A DNA stretch of 64,000 bases from Endozoicomonas sp. GU-1 (lineage in GTDB: Bacteria; Pseudomonadota; Gammaproteobacteria; Pseudomonadales; Endozoicomonadaceae), in contig NZ_CP114771.1 of NCBI RefSeq assembly GCF_027366395.1, forward strand, positions 2,604,001 through 2,668,000, read 5' to 3'. The notes under the pieces were generated by a model, which was not told where the DNA came from, ran no database searches, and worked only from the letters and a program-made list of their open reading frames with translations. The stretch's first letter is position 1; the number at the start of each line of letters is the position of its first letter. Both the position numbers and the translations under genes were made by a program. Of the stretch, positions 47,148 to 56,222 are shown piece after piece.

Positions 47148-49655
47148 CTACCTTAACTCACCAGCTCCTCGCTTACTCACCGCCAACTGCCCCTCCAACA
47201 CCGTCGTACACTCGGCATCGGCCAGATCAATGGTCCCCATTTGTAACACATAGCCCTCGTCCATTGTCTGCACCGGCAGTGGGCAGAGCCAGCCGTTGTC
47301 CATCTCCACCTGCAAGGTGCCCACATCAGAGCGTGCTTCCAGTTGGAACATACCAATATCGTCGGTGCTACCGGGCAGCAAACCGCCATTGATACGAGCG
47401 TCTGTCAGCGGCCGACCATTAAACAATAGTCGTCCAAACAGCAGTTGCAATGGTATCGCCTGATAATCCAGCGTCACCACATTGCCGGGGTAGAGGGTGG
47501 CCACCTTTTCCCGTTCATCAAAACTGTAGAGGGTTTCACCGGCCGGGCTGAGGGTGACCCGGTACTGATCATAGGGCGAGAGACCAATAATCGACGGTGA
47601 ACCGGCCACCGCATAACCACGACGCTGGCCGTTTACCCGCACATCGAAGACATCACCGGCGCGACCTTCAAGATTAACCACCAGGGCGCTTTCGGAGCGG
47701 TCTTCGCCGCCCAGGGCGAACACCTCACCGTCGGTCAGGAAGCTGGTGCTCATGCTGCCACCCCAGTTGGTGGTGCCGCTACCTTCAATACGGCTGTGGC
47801 TGGCACTGAAGCTGGCCCGGCCATAGTGGTTGGCGTACTGCACGCTGCCGTCGATACGCTCGTTACCGGTGCCGCCTTCCACCCCGGCATCAAACCGCAG
47901 GTCACTGGCCAGCAGCTCGCGGTCCTCCCAGGAGGTGGACAGGCGCAGACGCTGGCTGGAATCACTCTCCCCATCCCGGCGGGTCACTTCTGCCCGTGGC
48001 GTGGCGTTAAAGTTCCAGTGGTCGGTGCGGTAGCGGAAGCTGATGTTGACCAGCCCAATCTGATCATCACCGGATTTGCTCAGGCTGAAGCTGATATCCG
48101 CATCATAATCAAAGGTGCGGAACAGGGTACGGCGATAGCCCAGACTGTGGGTGCGGGTCGGGTCCTGGGCGCTGTTATCGTCGTCATAGCCCTGGTTCAT
48201 GCTGTAGCGATAGTTCAGGCTGCCATCGAACAGGGGCATGCCGGTGGAAAAAGCGTGCTGCTCAAAGGCGTTGCCGAGCAGGCTGACACCGTCGTCAGGT
48301 TCAACCCTGGGTTGGTCGCGCCATACCCGGCGGAAGTTGCCGGAGAGGGAGAGATCCCCCAGGGTCAAACGACCGTTGACACTCAGACCTGCAGTGCCGT
48401 TATCCCCGAGCATCAGCGACGGCTCAATGTCATAAAGGGGGCCGAAGTGGAACAGCCCGAATTCCGACAGGGCATCGTCGCTGCTCACCGCTATGGCGGC
48501 CGTGGCCGCTACGGTATCGTGCAGGCGGCGACTGACGCCGACCCGGTTCAGCCACTGGTCGGTGACCTCGGGCAGTGCCCGGTCGCTGGTGCGATCAAGC
48601 ACCCGACCCGACTCCATAAAGAACAGCCATTCGCCTACTGGTGGAATCTGGCTCTGTTTGGCAAAGAAACGGGTTTCGCTGGAGAGCAGGTTGCCGCTCT
48701 CATCGAGAATACGAATCTCAATATCGTAAGCACCACTGGGAAAGCTGCTGGTGTCCAGCTGCTGGGAGCCAGCCTCGAAAAAGGCGCTGTCGATCAGTCG
48801 GTCATCCCGGCGCACCTCCACCCGGCCCCGGGTGGGCAAAAATACCGTCACCGGCATGCCGCCGGAGAAGTCCAGGTCTTCCCGGGTATTGTTGGAGCTA
48901 TTGATGCGCAGCCCAAGCACCGGCTGGTCGCCGGTGAAGTTCAGGCCAAAGCCACTGGTGGAGAGCAGGCCGACGTTGTACTCCACCCCCTCAAAGTCCC
49001 GTTGGCCATAGATCTGGTTGACTGAGAACCGGTTGCTGTCGGAGTAGTCCCAGCTCCAGTACAGGCTGTTCTCCCGCCAGGCGGCGGTGGTCAGGCCGTT
49101 GATGGTGTAGCTGTTGTCGCTGCCGGTGGAGCCGCTGACGGCTGCCGAGAGGTTTTGCATCATGGAAAACCCGGCATCCGAAGGTGGCAGATATTTACGC
49201 ACCTCGGCGGCGCGGGTCTGCATAAAACGACGGTTGACGAATATATCAACACGGAAGCGGGATTCGTCGAAAACTACTCCGGCTACAGAGGTTTCCAGCA
49301 GGCCGCAGTTTTGTGTGCTGTTGGGTGGGCAGACCAGCTCGCCGTGGCTGTCCAGCTCACCGCTCAGGGCGCTGGTGATCAGGGTGGTTTCACTCAGGTC
49401 GCCAATTTGGCGCACCAGGGATGCTGGGTCGGGCAGTTCAATGATACCGGGGCTGAACGCCGCCAGTTGCGAGCCGATGTAGCGGTTGCCGAAATAGATA
49501 TCCACCAGTGAGCTTTGGGTGGCGCTGAGTTCTTCAAAGCCGGGGGGTGGGTTGGTGGCAGCAAGGAATACCGGGGTGTCGGCCAACGCAAGGGGAGTGA
49601 CTAAGGTGATGGAGACCGTTAGAAACTCGGTAAAGTAATACTGCCAACGACGCAT
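47148..49655 (-). CDS. Outer-membrane usher of an alternate (TcfC/CooC-type) chaperone-usher pilus
   Basis: An 835-residue outer-membrane usher. It has a signal peptide ending LALA before DTPVF, then a plug/N-terminal segment with PPGFEELSATQSSLVDIYFG, the long central barrel rich in alternating Gly/Ser/aromatic residues, and a C-terminal domain with GRPLTDARINGG and DIGMFQLEA. The N-terminal wording matches the TcfC/CooC alpha-family rather than FimD. Ushers secrete and assemble pilus subunits handed over by a periplasmic chaperone. No chaperone gene is adjacent on either side. Confidence 0.82.
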   Translation of the reverse strand: MRRWQYYFTEFLTVSITLVTPLALADTPVFLAATNPPPGFEELSATQSSLVDIYFGNRYIGSQLAAFSPGIIELPDPASLVRQIGDLSETTLITSALSGELDSHGELVCPPNSTQNCGLLETSVAGVVFDESRFRVDIFVNRRFMQTRAAEVRKYLPPSDAGFSMMQNLSAAVSGSTGSDNSYTINGLTTAAWRENSLYWSWDYSDSNRFSVNQIYGQRDFEGVEYNVGLLSTSGFGLNFTGDQPVLGLRINSSNNTREDLDFSGGMPVTVFLPTRGRVEVRRDDRLIDSAFFEAGSQQLDTSSFPSGAYDIEIRILDESGNLLSSETRFFAKQSQIPPVGEWLFFMESGRVLDRTSDRALPEVTDQWLNRVGVSRRLHDTVAATAAIAVSSDDALSEFGLFHFGPLYDIEPSLMLGDNGTAGLSVNGRLTLGDLSLSGNFRRVWRDQPRVEPDDGVSLLGNAFEQHAFSTGMPLFDGSLNYRYSMNQGYDDDNSAQDPTRTHSLGYRRTLFRTFDYDADISFSLSKSGDDQIGLVNISFRYRTDHWNFNATPRAEVTRRDGESDSSQRLRLSTSWEDRELLASDLRFDAGVEGGTGNERIDGSVQYANHYGRASFSASHSRIEGSGTTNWGGSMSTSFLTDGEVFALGGEDRSESALVVNLEGRAGDVFDVRVNGQRRGYAVAGSPSIIGLSPYDQYRVTLSPAGETLYSFDEREKVATLYPGNVVTLDYQAIPLQLLFGRLLFNGRPLTDARINGGLLPGSTDDIGMFQLEARSDVGTLQVEMDNGWLCPLPVQTMDEGYVLQMGTIDLADAECTTVLEGQLAVSKRGAGELR

Positions 49656-49728
49656 AATGGTGAATCTGCCACAGGTTATTGAGTTGTACCGGGTGGGTAC
49701 TTCGTTACTACCTCATTACCTGAGGGTT

Positions 49729-49755
49729 AAAAAACGGCAACCTGGGGGGTTGCCG
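49729..49755 (-). terminator. Rho-independent terminator between pilin and usher genes
   Basis: Read on the minus strand: a perfect 8-bp stem CGGCAACC/GGTTGCCG (plus positions 49735-49742 and 49748-49755) around a C-rich loop, followed by six T. It lies after the pilin gene and before the usher and would reduce transcription into the usher, as is common after highly expressed major pilin genes. Confidence 0.8.
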
Positions 49756-49796
49756 GTGTTGGGGGTTGTGGTTGTTGGGGGTGGGGGTGGTTGTTT
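49756..49796 (+). other. G-rich tract with G-quadruplex potential
   Basis: The plus strand has three runs of five G plus several GG pairs within about 40 bases (GTTGGGGGTTGTGGTTGTTG and on), next to the G6 of the terminator stem. It could fold as a G-quadruplex, or in RNA on the minus strand be a C-rich Rho utilisation region. Confidence 0.4.
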
Positions 49797-49801
49797 ATCT
49801 G

Positions 49802-49826
49802 TCAAGAAGAAAGACTTGACCCCGGT
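49802..49826 (-). repeat. 25-bp GGGGTCA motif copy
   Basis: Minus strand ACCGGGGTCAAGTCTTTCTT plus CTTGA; one of eight copies in the lptB-rpoN island. Confidence 0.7.
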
Positions 49827-49847
49827 TTTTCCCAGATTTTTTCAGTT

Positions 49848-50423
49848 TTACTGTGGTGCAACTGTCATGGTTATCAGATCAGTGAAATAGCCTGTTGCTA
49901 CATTAGGCGCTGAACCAAACCATACAGAAATTTTCGCATTACGTGCACTTGCCGAACATTCTAACCCTGGATTTGGCTGAGACGAGATGGCTCCAGCATT
50001 CAAATTATCAGTGTACGTATCTGTGGTACCGTTATTATCAGTTGAATCTAATGAGCCAACACCAATACCAATACCGTCAACCTTGATATTATAAGCTATG
50101 TTAGATTCGGGAGTCTCACTTTGGTCTTTAAGCACAAATGAATTAGCACTTTCCAAAGTCAATTCATAGGCATTGGATGTATTGTTCTTGTTAGAATATA
50201 TGCATATTTCCTGAGTCTTTTCCGCTCCCGTGAGATGAGTATCATCCATCGCCAAGTCTTCAAGTCCCCAAATTCTGGCATTTTCACCTTTGACATAATT
50301 GATGTAAAAGTCACCCTTGGACGTTGTATCAAGATCTCCCTGATTAGCCGCCATCACCCCAGCAGACCCCAACAACCCCGCAGAAACTGCTGCTGCCAAA
50401 GCCAATATCTTAAATTTATTCAT
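49848..50423 (-). CDS. Pilin-like major subunit of the alternate chaperone-usher cluster
   Basis: A 191-residue exported protein. The signal peptide (MNKFKILALAAAVSAGLLG, cleavage likely after VMA) is followed by a beta-rich domain with two Cys (EICIYSN and GLECSAS) that could form a disulfide, and a final strand FTDLITMTVAPQ. The ATG at 50423 has a GGGGGCG purine-rich ribosome site; an open frame upstream to 50474 is not used. The spore-coat-U/pilin fold is likely. The order pilin, usher, tip matches alpha-type operons. Confidence 0.7.
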   Translation of the reverse strand: MNKFKILALAAAVSAGLLGSAGVMAANQGDLDTTSKGDFYINYVKGENARIWGLEDLAMDDTHLTGAEKTQEICIYSNKNNTSNAYELTLESANSFVLKDQSETPESNIAYNIKVDGIGIGVGSLDSTDNNGTTDTYTDNLNAGAISSQPNPGLECSASARNAKISVWFGSAPNVATGYFTDLITMTVAPQ

Positions 50424-50820
50424 GTGACGCCCCCTTGCAATGGTTAGCTGCAAGTTACCTATTGTTATCATCAAACGTATATCGTCGTTTAATTAGTGGC
50501 AATTTGTGAACAGAAAAGGGCGAAACCCTACCGCCAATCACTCACTGCCTGCAAGCCACCGGCTGGCTTTACTACGAGGACAGACTGTTTGCTTTAACAG
50601 CCACCTCCAACAACCAGCCCTGCGCCCTTTGACTGCATTTTTCAACATATACGTAAATCGCGCAAGCGTTTTTTCGCTCATTATCAACCCACCCCGAAAA
50701 GGCATAAAAACCCATTAAAAACAAAGACAAGAGTCCGCAAAAAGTCGGGGTCAAAAACGACAAAAGATCAAAAATATCGGGGTCATATTTGATCCAGATC
50801 AAAATCGGGGGCAAAAATTG
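50424..50820. other. Gene-free stretch with degenerate GGGGTCA motifs
   Basis: No supported gene. From about 50740 it contains several spaced copies of TCGGGGTCA-like words (for example at 50745, 50778 and 50804), degenerate versions of the 25-bp motif family of this island. The 5' part should contain the pilin promoter. Confidence 0.5.
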
Positions 50821-50947
50821 AAAATCAGGAAAAATCAGGGTCAGGTCCTGATTCTTGATGTTAGCTTCAATAGTCAAATCAAGATTCAACGGTTTTTGGA
50901 TGAAGTATCCTGAAAGCCGTTGACCGTGTTCCGCTGTCCGTAAAAGA
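50821..50947. repeat. Left part of a duplicated segment (intron-interrupted copy)
   Basis: This stretch matches 56901-57047 closely, including TTCTTGATGTTAGCTTCAAT, GATTCAACGGTTTTTGG and GAAAGCCGTTGACCGTG. The copy here has one CTGTCCG unit where the other has three. The match stops exactly at the group II intron boundary and resumes at 52881. Confidence 0.85.
50834..50858 (+). repeat. 25-bp GGGGTCA motif copy
   Basis: ATCAGGGTCAGGTCCTGATT plus CTTGA, at the left end of the duplicated intron target. Confidence 0.75.
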
Positions 50948-50949
50948 AT

Positions 50950-51019
50950 CGGGTAAGGGCTGGTCTTTCTCCAGCCCTCCCCACAGCACCCGGCATGCGG
51001 GTCCGCACCGGGCGGTTCA
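50950..51019 (-). ncRNA. Group II intron domains V and VI
   Basis: On the minus strand domain V reads GAACCGCCCGGTGCGGACCC then GCATGCCGGGTGCTGTGG and can form the conserved hairpin. Domain VI follows as GAGGGCTGG..CCAGCCCTTA with a candidate branch-point A near its 3' side. Confidence 0.8.
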
Positions 51020-52279
51020 ACGATGATGGTGAAACCTGATCCATAAGTCTTTCAATGAAACAAGCCCAATTTTCGCGAGGTAATTGTTATTCAGTGCCTG
51101 TTGTACCGCATAAGTTTTACTCAGACGGTAATACCCTTTGCTGCTGGCTGCGATCTTGGCGGCGTTCACTTTATCAACGCCTAACCTGACCAGATGCTTA
51201 AAACGGGTTTTCGGCTTGCGCCATTGCTTCAGAAAACAGCAACGGATTCGCCGACGTATCCATTGATCCAGCAGGGGAATTGGTCGGTAATATTCCGATA
51301 ACCGAAAATACCCCATCCAACCCCGGATATATTGCGCCAGTTTGCGTAACCGATGTTGCATTGAGACACCCCAGCGACGACTGGTCAACTTGAGTATCCG
51401 GTATTTGAATCGGTCCAGACACTTCTGGGCCCAGCGAACTTTCTTCCCTGTGAAGGTGAAACTCAGGAATTCGCTTTCTGTTGCTTTCACAACTTTACTT
51501 TTCCGGGAGTTAATCTTCAGTTTCAATTTGCGTTCAATGAATTGGGTAATGCTGTGCATCACCCGATCCCCTGCACGCTGACTTTTGACGAGAATCACAA
51601 AATCATCACAGTATCTTGCAAAGCAATGACCCCGATATTCAAGCTCCTTGTCGAGTTCGTCGAGGACCACATTAGACAGCAAGGGTGATAAAGGCCCACC
51701 CTGTGGCATGCCAACCCTGGTCGGGTAGACATTGCCCTCAATCATGACTCCGGAGCGCAGGTAGCGACCAATCAGTTTCAGAAGGCGTTTGTCGCGGACC
51801 TTACGGGAGACCCTCGACATCAAAACGTCGTGATTAACCGTATCAAAGAATTTACTCAGATCAACGTCAACGGCGTAATGTAGCCCCCCGTTGATCAACT
51901 GCTTAACCTGACGAACTCCGTCGTGTGCTGACCGTCCCGGTCGGTAGCCAAAGCTGTTTGGGGAAAATCCCGGGTCAAAGACAGGCGTCAGCACCTGCAC
52001 AATGGCCTGCTGTATGACCCTGTCGATCACGGTTGGGATTCCCAGCAAGCGTTCACCGCCGTCCGGCTTTTCTATTACATGCCGGCGCACGGGTGACGGC
52101 TGATAGGTTCCGTCCAATAAGGCTTGACGCACTGAAGGCCAATGCTGTTTGGCAAAGTCTGGATAAGCTTCAATGGTGACTCCATCGATACCCGGAGCAC
52201 CCTTGTTGCTTCTGACCTGTTTCCATGCGCTTGCCAGATTAGCCGGTTCAAGTACGCAATTTAGTAGATCATGGTTCAA
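51017..52279 (-). CDS. ltrA: Group II intron reverse transcriptase/maturase
   Basis: A 420-residue RT with fingers and palm (PNSFGYRPGRSAHDGV near residue 110; active site ARYCDDFVILV near residue 222; GMPQGGPLSPLLSN) and a C-terminal maturase (X) domain with YIRGWMGYFRLSEYYR. No HNH endonuclease follows, consistent with class C. The start is a TTG; an ATG codon just downstream is out of frame, so the exact start is uncertain. Its stop overlaps the beginning of domain V. It splices and mobilises the intron. Confidence 0.93.
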   Translation of the reverse strand: MNHDLLNCVLEPANLASAWKQVRSNKGAPGIDGVTIEAYPDFAKQHWPSVRQALLDGTYQPSPVRRHVIEKPDGGERLLGIPTVIDRVIQQAIVQVLTPVFDPGFSPNSFGYRPGRSAHDGVRQVKQLINGGLHYAVDVDLSKFFDTVNHDVLMSRVSRKVRDKRLLKLIGRYLRSGVMIEGNVYPTRVGMPQGGPLSPLLSNVVLDELDKELEYRGHCFARYCDDFVILVKSQRAGDRVMHSITQFIERKLKLKINSRKSKVVKATESEFLSFTFTGKKVRWAQKCLDRFKYRILKLTSRRWGVSMQHRLRKLAQYIRGWMGYFRLSEYYRPIPLLDQWIRRRIRCCFLKQWRKPKTRFKHLVRLGVDKVNAAKIAASSKGYYRLSKTYAVQQALNNNYLAKIGLVSLKDLWIRFHHHR

Positions 52280-52880
52280 AGCTGGTCAAAGATTCTGTCG
52301 CCAGGTACGGTGAGTCGCCGGACGGCTGCATCGCCCTGAGGGAATCAGTCTCCTCTTTGTCATCGATGTTCGGCCCTTCGCTGACGACTTCCCGTCCATT
52401 AATGACTTTTGTCGTACAGCTACTATGGCCTCTGCTGACTTCTGTCCAATCACCACGCGGAGTTGCCTCTGCTGGCGCTATTGGTTGCCATCGGGTTTGC
52501 TCGAACAGGATGATGAGTCACTGTTCGCCGAGCCTGTTGTAACCAGTGGCTGAGAACTGGGAACTTACCAATCGCATGTTGAACAGATCTCCCCGGATAA
52601 GAACATGGACTTTCAGTGCACAACCGCCGCATTTACCGTGTCTCACGAACCAGAGGGCTTTGTGATCCTTGGCTCACTCGCCCAGAGACTCAGCCTTGTA
52701 TGCGATTTCTGTACGTCGGCTCGCACCTTTGCACTCAGACTGCCTCCGCACAGCCCCTCGCGGGACTGCACTTGCCTTAAGCTAGTGGTTGTCATCAGCA
52801 GGCGTCTTTACCGCCAGTCAGATGTAGGTTCTCCCACAGGGGACTTTCACCCCATCAGTTCATGCCCATGCCGGGCGTAC

Positions 52881-52995
52881 CAAGATAAAAGCTTTTACGG
52901 ATCTCGGTCAGCGGGCCTTTAATAATGTTGCCTCAAGCTCCAGTAATTCATGAATGACTGAGTCTGAATATCGAATGTCATTCTGCCGGAGGCCA
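52881..52995 (-). pseudogene. Fragment of a DUF3368 PIN-type toxin gene (right part of the duplicated segment)
   Basis: It matches 57048-57160 almost base for base, including the last 30 or so codons of the toxin gene there (SVIHELLELEATLLKAR), but no start or PIN catalytic residues remain. The similarity ends abruptly after GGCCATCA at 52995. Together with 50821-50947 it reconstitutes the intron's target sequence. Confidence 0.8.
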
Positions 52996-53322
52996 TCAAT
53001 AAATCAGGGTCATATATGGTCCGCCCCGCATTGCAAGGAAAAGTTTTCCATCATGACGTTAAAGAGTAATGCTTCCATATATCCGGCCTTTGGGGTGAGG
53101 TCTCAATGCCTCTGGCCCTGATGGAATCCGCTCACTCCCACCTCATCAAGTCTTCGGCCTTTATGGGCCCTGACCCCGGTCAGGTTCAAGGGAGTGCAGG
53201 TCTTACCTTTTATGCCATCATTTGAACTTTATCCACGCAACTCGTTGCAGGCTTCTTACACTGATTAACCGCTTTTGCTTTTCTTGTCTAACGACAAATG
53301 TTTAATAGTTTAATGCCTATAT
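52996..53322. other. Gene-free stretch before the IS110 relic
   Basis: No supported gene. It starts with a degenerate GGGTCA motif at about 53008 and includes a short palindrome CCTGACCCCGGTCAGG near 53169. Part may be the end of the IS110 element. Confidence 0.4.
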
Positions 53323-53887
53323 TCATGCTGCTGCCTTGTACGGCTCTTTCTTGGTCAACACAGCCCAGGCAATGCGAGCGTTTTTATTGGCAACAGCCAC
53401 TGCTGATATATTCTTGCCACGACGCTTATCAAGCTCTTGAATCCAATTATTACGTCGATCGTCGTGTTTGTCGGCTACCCTGACAACAGTTCTGCCACCG
53501 TGTATCATCAGGGTTCTCAGGTAGGTGTCTCCCCGCTTACTGATACCCAGCAAGGTAGGCACTCCACCGGTAGACTGCTGCTTTGGTACGAGGCCCAGCC
53601 AGGCCGCCATTTCCCGGCCATTTTTAAATGCCGATATATCTCCAATCGCCGCGAACAGAGCAGTAGCACTGAGTAACCCAATGCCGGGTATGGTTAGTAA
53701 AAGCTGACAGGCTTCATTATTGGCCGCAATAGTTTCGAGCTTTTTCTCAAGCTTTGCTATCCGCTTATCCAGATGCTCCATGTCATCATATAGCTCACTG
53801 AGGAGTTCACGGAACAGCACTGTTAAACCGTTTTCTGCATCTTCCAGAATCAGAGGAATCTGTTTACGAACAAAGGATATTCCCTTA

Positions 53888-54773
53888 GAGACTGTTGTAA
53901 AAGTTACTGACCATTAACTCAGGATAAAAAACTCAACGTCGTCTATAACTACAGTATCTGATTAGTTTAAGGAGGATAATTATGTATCCATCCGACCTGA
54001 CCAATGACGAGTGGGCAATCCTCAAGCCTCTATTCCCTGACCCTGGCTATGATACTCCAAAAAATGGGCGACCACGCGACTGGAGTTATCGTCTGATATT
54101 GAATGCCATATTCTATCTCACTAAAACAGGCTGTCAGTGGCGAATGCTGCCTTCTGACTTTCCACCATGGAGTACTGTCTACACCTATTTTCGAATCTGG
54201 AAACAAGATGGCACATGGAAGAAGGTGCATGATGCTCTTCGTGACCAGGTGCGAATTCAGGCGGGCAAAGAGCCACAACCAACAGCAGCAAGCATTGACT
54301 CCCAATCCGTGAAAACCTCGGTAAAAGGGGGGGATCGAGGCTATGATGGCGGGAAGAAAATAAAAGGCAGAAAACGTCATATAGCTGTTGATACTCTTGG
54401 CCTGATTCTGGTGGTATGGGTACACGCAGCCGCATTTAGTGATAGTTTTGCAGGTCAATTCATACTGGCTCACCTTAAGAAATACTTTAAAAACATCCGG
54501 AAAGTCTGGGCTGATTGTGGCTACCGGGGTTACCTTGAAGAGTGGTTTTATCGCTTCAAACCCAAAAGGGAACTTGAAATCACAAAACGCCCACGGGGAA
54601 AGTTTGTCGTTCAAGCCAGGCGCTGGGTTGTGGAGAGAACCTTTGGCTGGTTTGAAGGATCCAGACGTTTATCTAAAGACTATGAACAGCTGCCAAGGAG
54701 TTCAGAAGCCTTCGTTTATATATGCATGATTCGCATAATGCTACGAAGGTTTAAGTAGTTTTAAAACAGCCTC
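53888..54773 (+). mobile_element. IS5-family insertion sequence, 886 bp, inside IS110
   Basis: Terminal inverted repeats are GAGACTGTTGTAAAA on the left and the inverse of GAGGCTGTTTTAAAA on the right. A 3-bp target duplication TTA flanks it at 53885-53887 and 54774-54776. The single transposase gene runs left to right. Confidence 0.9.
53982..54758 (+). CDS. IS5-family DDE transposase
   Basis: A 258-residue transposase with the N-terminal DUF4096-type domain (LTNDEWAILKPLFP, WRMLPSDFPPWSTVYTYFR) and a DDE core: Asp in AASIDSQSVK (about residue 105), Asp in VWADCGYRG (about 176) and Glu in VVERTFGWF (about 217). It is preceded by a good AAGGAGG ribosome site. It appears intact, so the element may be active. 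Confidence 0.93.
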   Translation: MYPSDLTNDEWAILKPLFPDPGYDTPKNGRPRDWSYRLILNAIFYLTKTGCQWRMLPSDFPPWSTVYTYFRIWKQDGTWKKVHDALRDQVRIQAGKEPQPTAASIDSQSVKTSVKGGDRGYDGGKKIKGRKRHIAVDTLGLILVVWVHAAAFSDSFAGQFILAHLKKYFKNIRKVWADCGYRGYLEEWFYRFKPKRELEITKRPRGKFVVQARRWVVERTFGWFEGSRRLSKDYEQLPRSSEAFVYICMIRIMLRRFK

Positions 54774-55397
54774 TTAGGAATAATGACTCCGTACTCCATT
54801 AATAAACCCCTGATCTGGTTACCCAGCGCTGTTCTTCTGGCCACTGCCTGACTGCGTATTCTATGCAGGCTCTGAATGTCCTGCTGTTCAATAGTTTTAG
54901 TGGGTACAAAGCGCATATTGGGACGCTGCATTGCTTCACATATGGCTTCTGCATCAGCAGCGTCATTCTTGTTTGACTTTACATATGGCTTCACAAACTG
55001 GGGGGCCATAATGTTAACGTCATGCCCCAGTTCGGTAAACTTACGACACCAGTAGTGCGAACCGCCGCAGGCTTCAATGCCGATAACACATTCAGGCAAG
55101 TTAGCAATAAAAGGTAAAAGCGCCTTACGGTTGAGTTTCTTTTTGATGGTCACTTTACCTTTGGCATCAACACCGTGCAGCTGGAAACTTTTTTTGCTCA
55201 GATCAATTCCGAGAAAAGCAACCTGACCTTTTTGGCTAACTCCTGGTTTGTTATGCTTGCCCATGGTTCGCTCCGTTTCTTATTTTGAATGATGTTCGCA
55301 CAACTCATTCTATCATGGCTCATTTGAAGCCGGTTTGGGAGCGGGGCGGACCATTCCATTAAGTCTTGATCCATGAACGAATGAGCATTGACATTAT

Positions 55398-55422
55398 TCA
55401 AGAACCAAGACTTGCCCCCGGT
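55398..55422 (-). repeat. 25-bp GGGGTCA motif copy
   Basis: Minus strand ACCGGGGGCAAGTCTTGGTT plus CTTGA, between IS110 and the first brnTA locus. Confidence 0.7.
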
Positions 55423-55510
55423 TTTATAAAAACGTAAAGAAGTTATTATCCTGATGTGACAGGCTTGGTCTTTGGTTTCATTTGTTCAAAGTAAGTGCTA
55501 ACCTCTGAGT

Positions 55511-55520
55511 GTATGTACAA
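55511..55520 (+). promoter_or_regulatory. Candidate BrnA operator word GTATGTACAA
   Basis: This decamer lies 20 bases before brnT; the identical decamer lies at 56761-56770, 9 bases before the other brnT on the opposite strand. Its TGTAC core and position fit an autoregulatory operator. The role is inferred. Confidence 0.4.
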
Positions 55521-55540
55521 ATGTAAATACCGAAATCACC

Positions 55541-55819
55541 ATGCAATGTGAATGGAATGAAGACAAGAATAAGGCAAATATTCACAAACACGGCATTGCC
55601 TTTGAGGACGCTGTCGATATATTCAATCACCCCATGCTCAGCAGGGTCGATGATCGGGCCGATTATGGCGAAGAACGCTGGGTAGCCATTGGCCGTATTC
55701 ACCACCTCACCGGCGTAGTGGTCTACACCGAACGAGTGGATGATGTATTACGGATCATCTCAGCCCGAAAAGCCACCAGGAAAGAGGTTCAACACTATGA
55801 AGAAAACATCCGGTACTGA
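55541..55819 (+). CDS. brnT: BrnT-family ribonuclease toxin
   Basis: A 92-residue BrnT toxin with the typical EWNEDKNKANIHKHGIAF start, YGEERWVAIGR centre and VLRIISARKATRKEVQHYE end. BrnT is a RelE-like RNase controlled by BrnA. Its 3' end overlaps the brnA start by 23 bases, the usual toxin-first order. A GTATGTACAA word shared with the second brnT locus lies 20 bases upstream. An exact 86-bp fragment of this gene recurs at 59591. Confidence 0.93.
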   Translation: MQCEWNEDKNKANIHKHGIAFEDAVDIFNHPMLSRVDDRADYGEERWVAIGRIHHLTGVVVYTERVDDVLRIISARKATRKEVQHYEENIRY

Positions 55820-56048
55820 CTGGGAGCGCCTCAATGCCATGAGTGACGAGGACATCGACACTTCTGATATACCTGAACTGGACGATAATTTTTTCCAACA
55901 GGCCGAGCTGCACCTACCGGTGAAAAAACCAGTGACTATTCGACTGGATGCCGACGTTCTGGAATGGTTCAAGGGGCAGGGGCAGGGATATCAGACCCGA
56001 ATAAACAATTTGCTGAGAAAATATATGGAAACTCACCAGAACCGTTGA
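55797..56048 (+). CDS. brnA: BrnA-family antitoxin
   Basis: An 83-residue antitoxin with a disordered acidic N-terminus (MSDEDIDTSDIPELDD) and a C-terminal ribbon-helix-helix (KPVTIRLDADVLEWFKGQG, YQTRINNLLRKYM). The start at 55797 is preceded by AGAGG. It should neutralise BrnT and repress the operon. Confidence 0.92.
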   Translation: MKKTSGTDWERLNAMSDEDIDTSDIPELDDNFFQQAELHLPVKKPVTIRLDADVLEWFKGQGQGYQTRINNLLRKYMETHQNR

Positions 56049-56118
56049 ATCGCGGGTGTTAAACGGAAAAAAATAGGACACCCATAAATTTACCTCCGGA
56101 GAAAAAATCGGTGTCAAA

Positions 56119-56143
56119 ATCGGTGTCAGGTCTTGAATCTTGA
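56119..56143 (+). repeat. 25-bp GGGGTCA motif copy
   Basis: ATCGGTGTCAGGTCTTGAAT plus CTTGA, between the two brnTA loci. Confidence 0.75.
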
Positions 56144-56222
56144 AACGACTTCATGACCCCCTCCACACGCACACGTAAATTATGCCCCCAGGGAATTTGT
56201 CCAACAGCCTGTTGGACACAGA

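Larger units (their letters stand above)
50948..52880 (-). mobile_element. Group II intron (class C-like), complete, 1933 bp
   Basis: The boundaries come from comparison with the uninterrupted copy at 57047-57048. The intron on the minus strand begins GTACGCCCGGCATGGGC at 52880 and ends ACCCGAT at 50948. The 5' part has typical domain I sequence (GGGGTGAAAGTCCC); the ORF lies in domain IV; domains V and VI follow. The insertion lies in the 3' side of a hairpin (CCGTAAAAG..CTTTTACGG), as expected for class C introns, which target terminator-like stems. Confidence 0.88.
53323..55264 (-). pseudogene. IS110-family transposase interrupted by an IS5-family element
   Basis: The N-terminal part (54777-55264) has the RuvC-like DEDD domain: FLGIDLSKK, VIGIEACGGSHYWCRKF and KNDAADAEAI. 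The C-terminal part (53323-53884) has the Transposase_20 segment LLTIPGIGLLSATALFAAIG and KRGDTYLRTLMIHG. Removing the 886-bp insert plus one TTA duplicate restores an uninterrupted 350-residue frame with the join V-I-I-P-K-G-I-S-F. The insertion is therefore recent and the IS110 was intact before it. IS110 ends were not determined. Confidence 0.92.

Noticed and set aside
47796-49025. A 409-codon plus-strand frame opposite the usher gene
   Set aside because: The minus-strand usher is clearly recognisable; the plus frame has no known motif and reflects GC-rich codon structure.
50572-50889. A 105-codon minus-strand frame upstream of the group II intron
   Set aside because: It runs through degenerate repeat motifs and has no recognisable domain.
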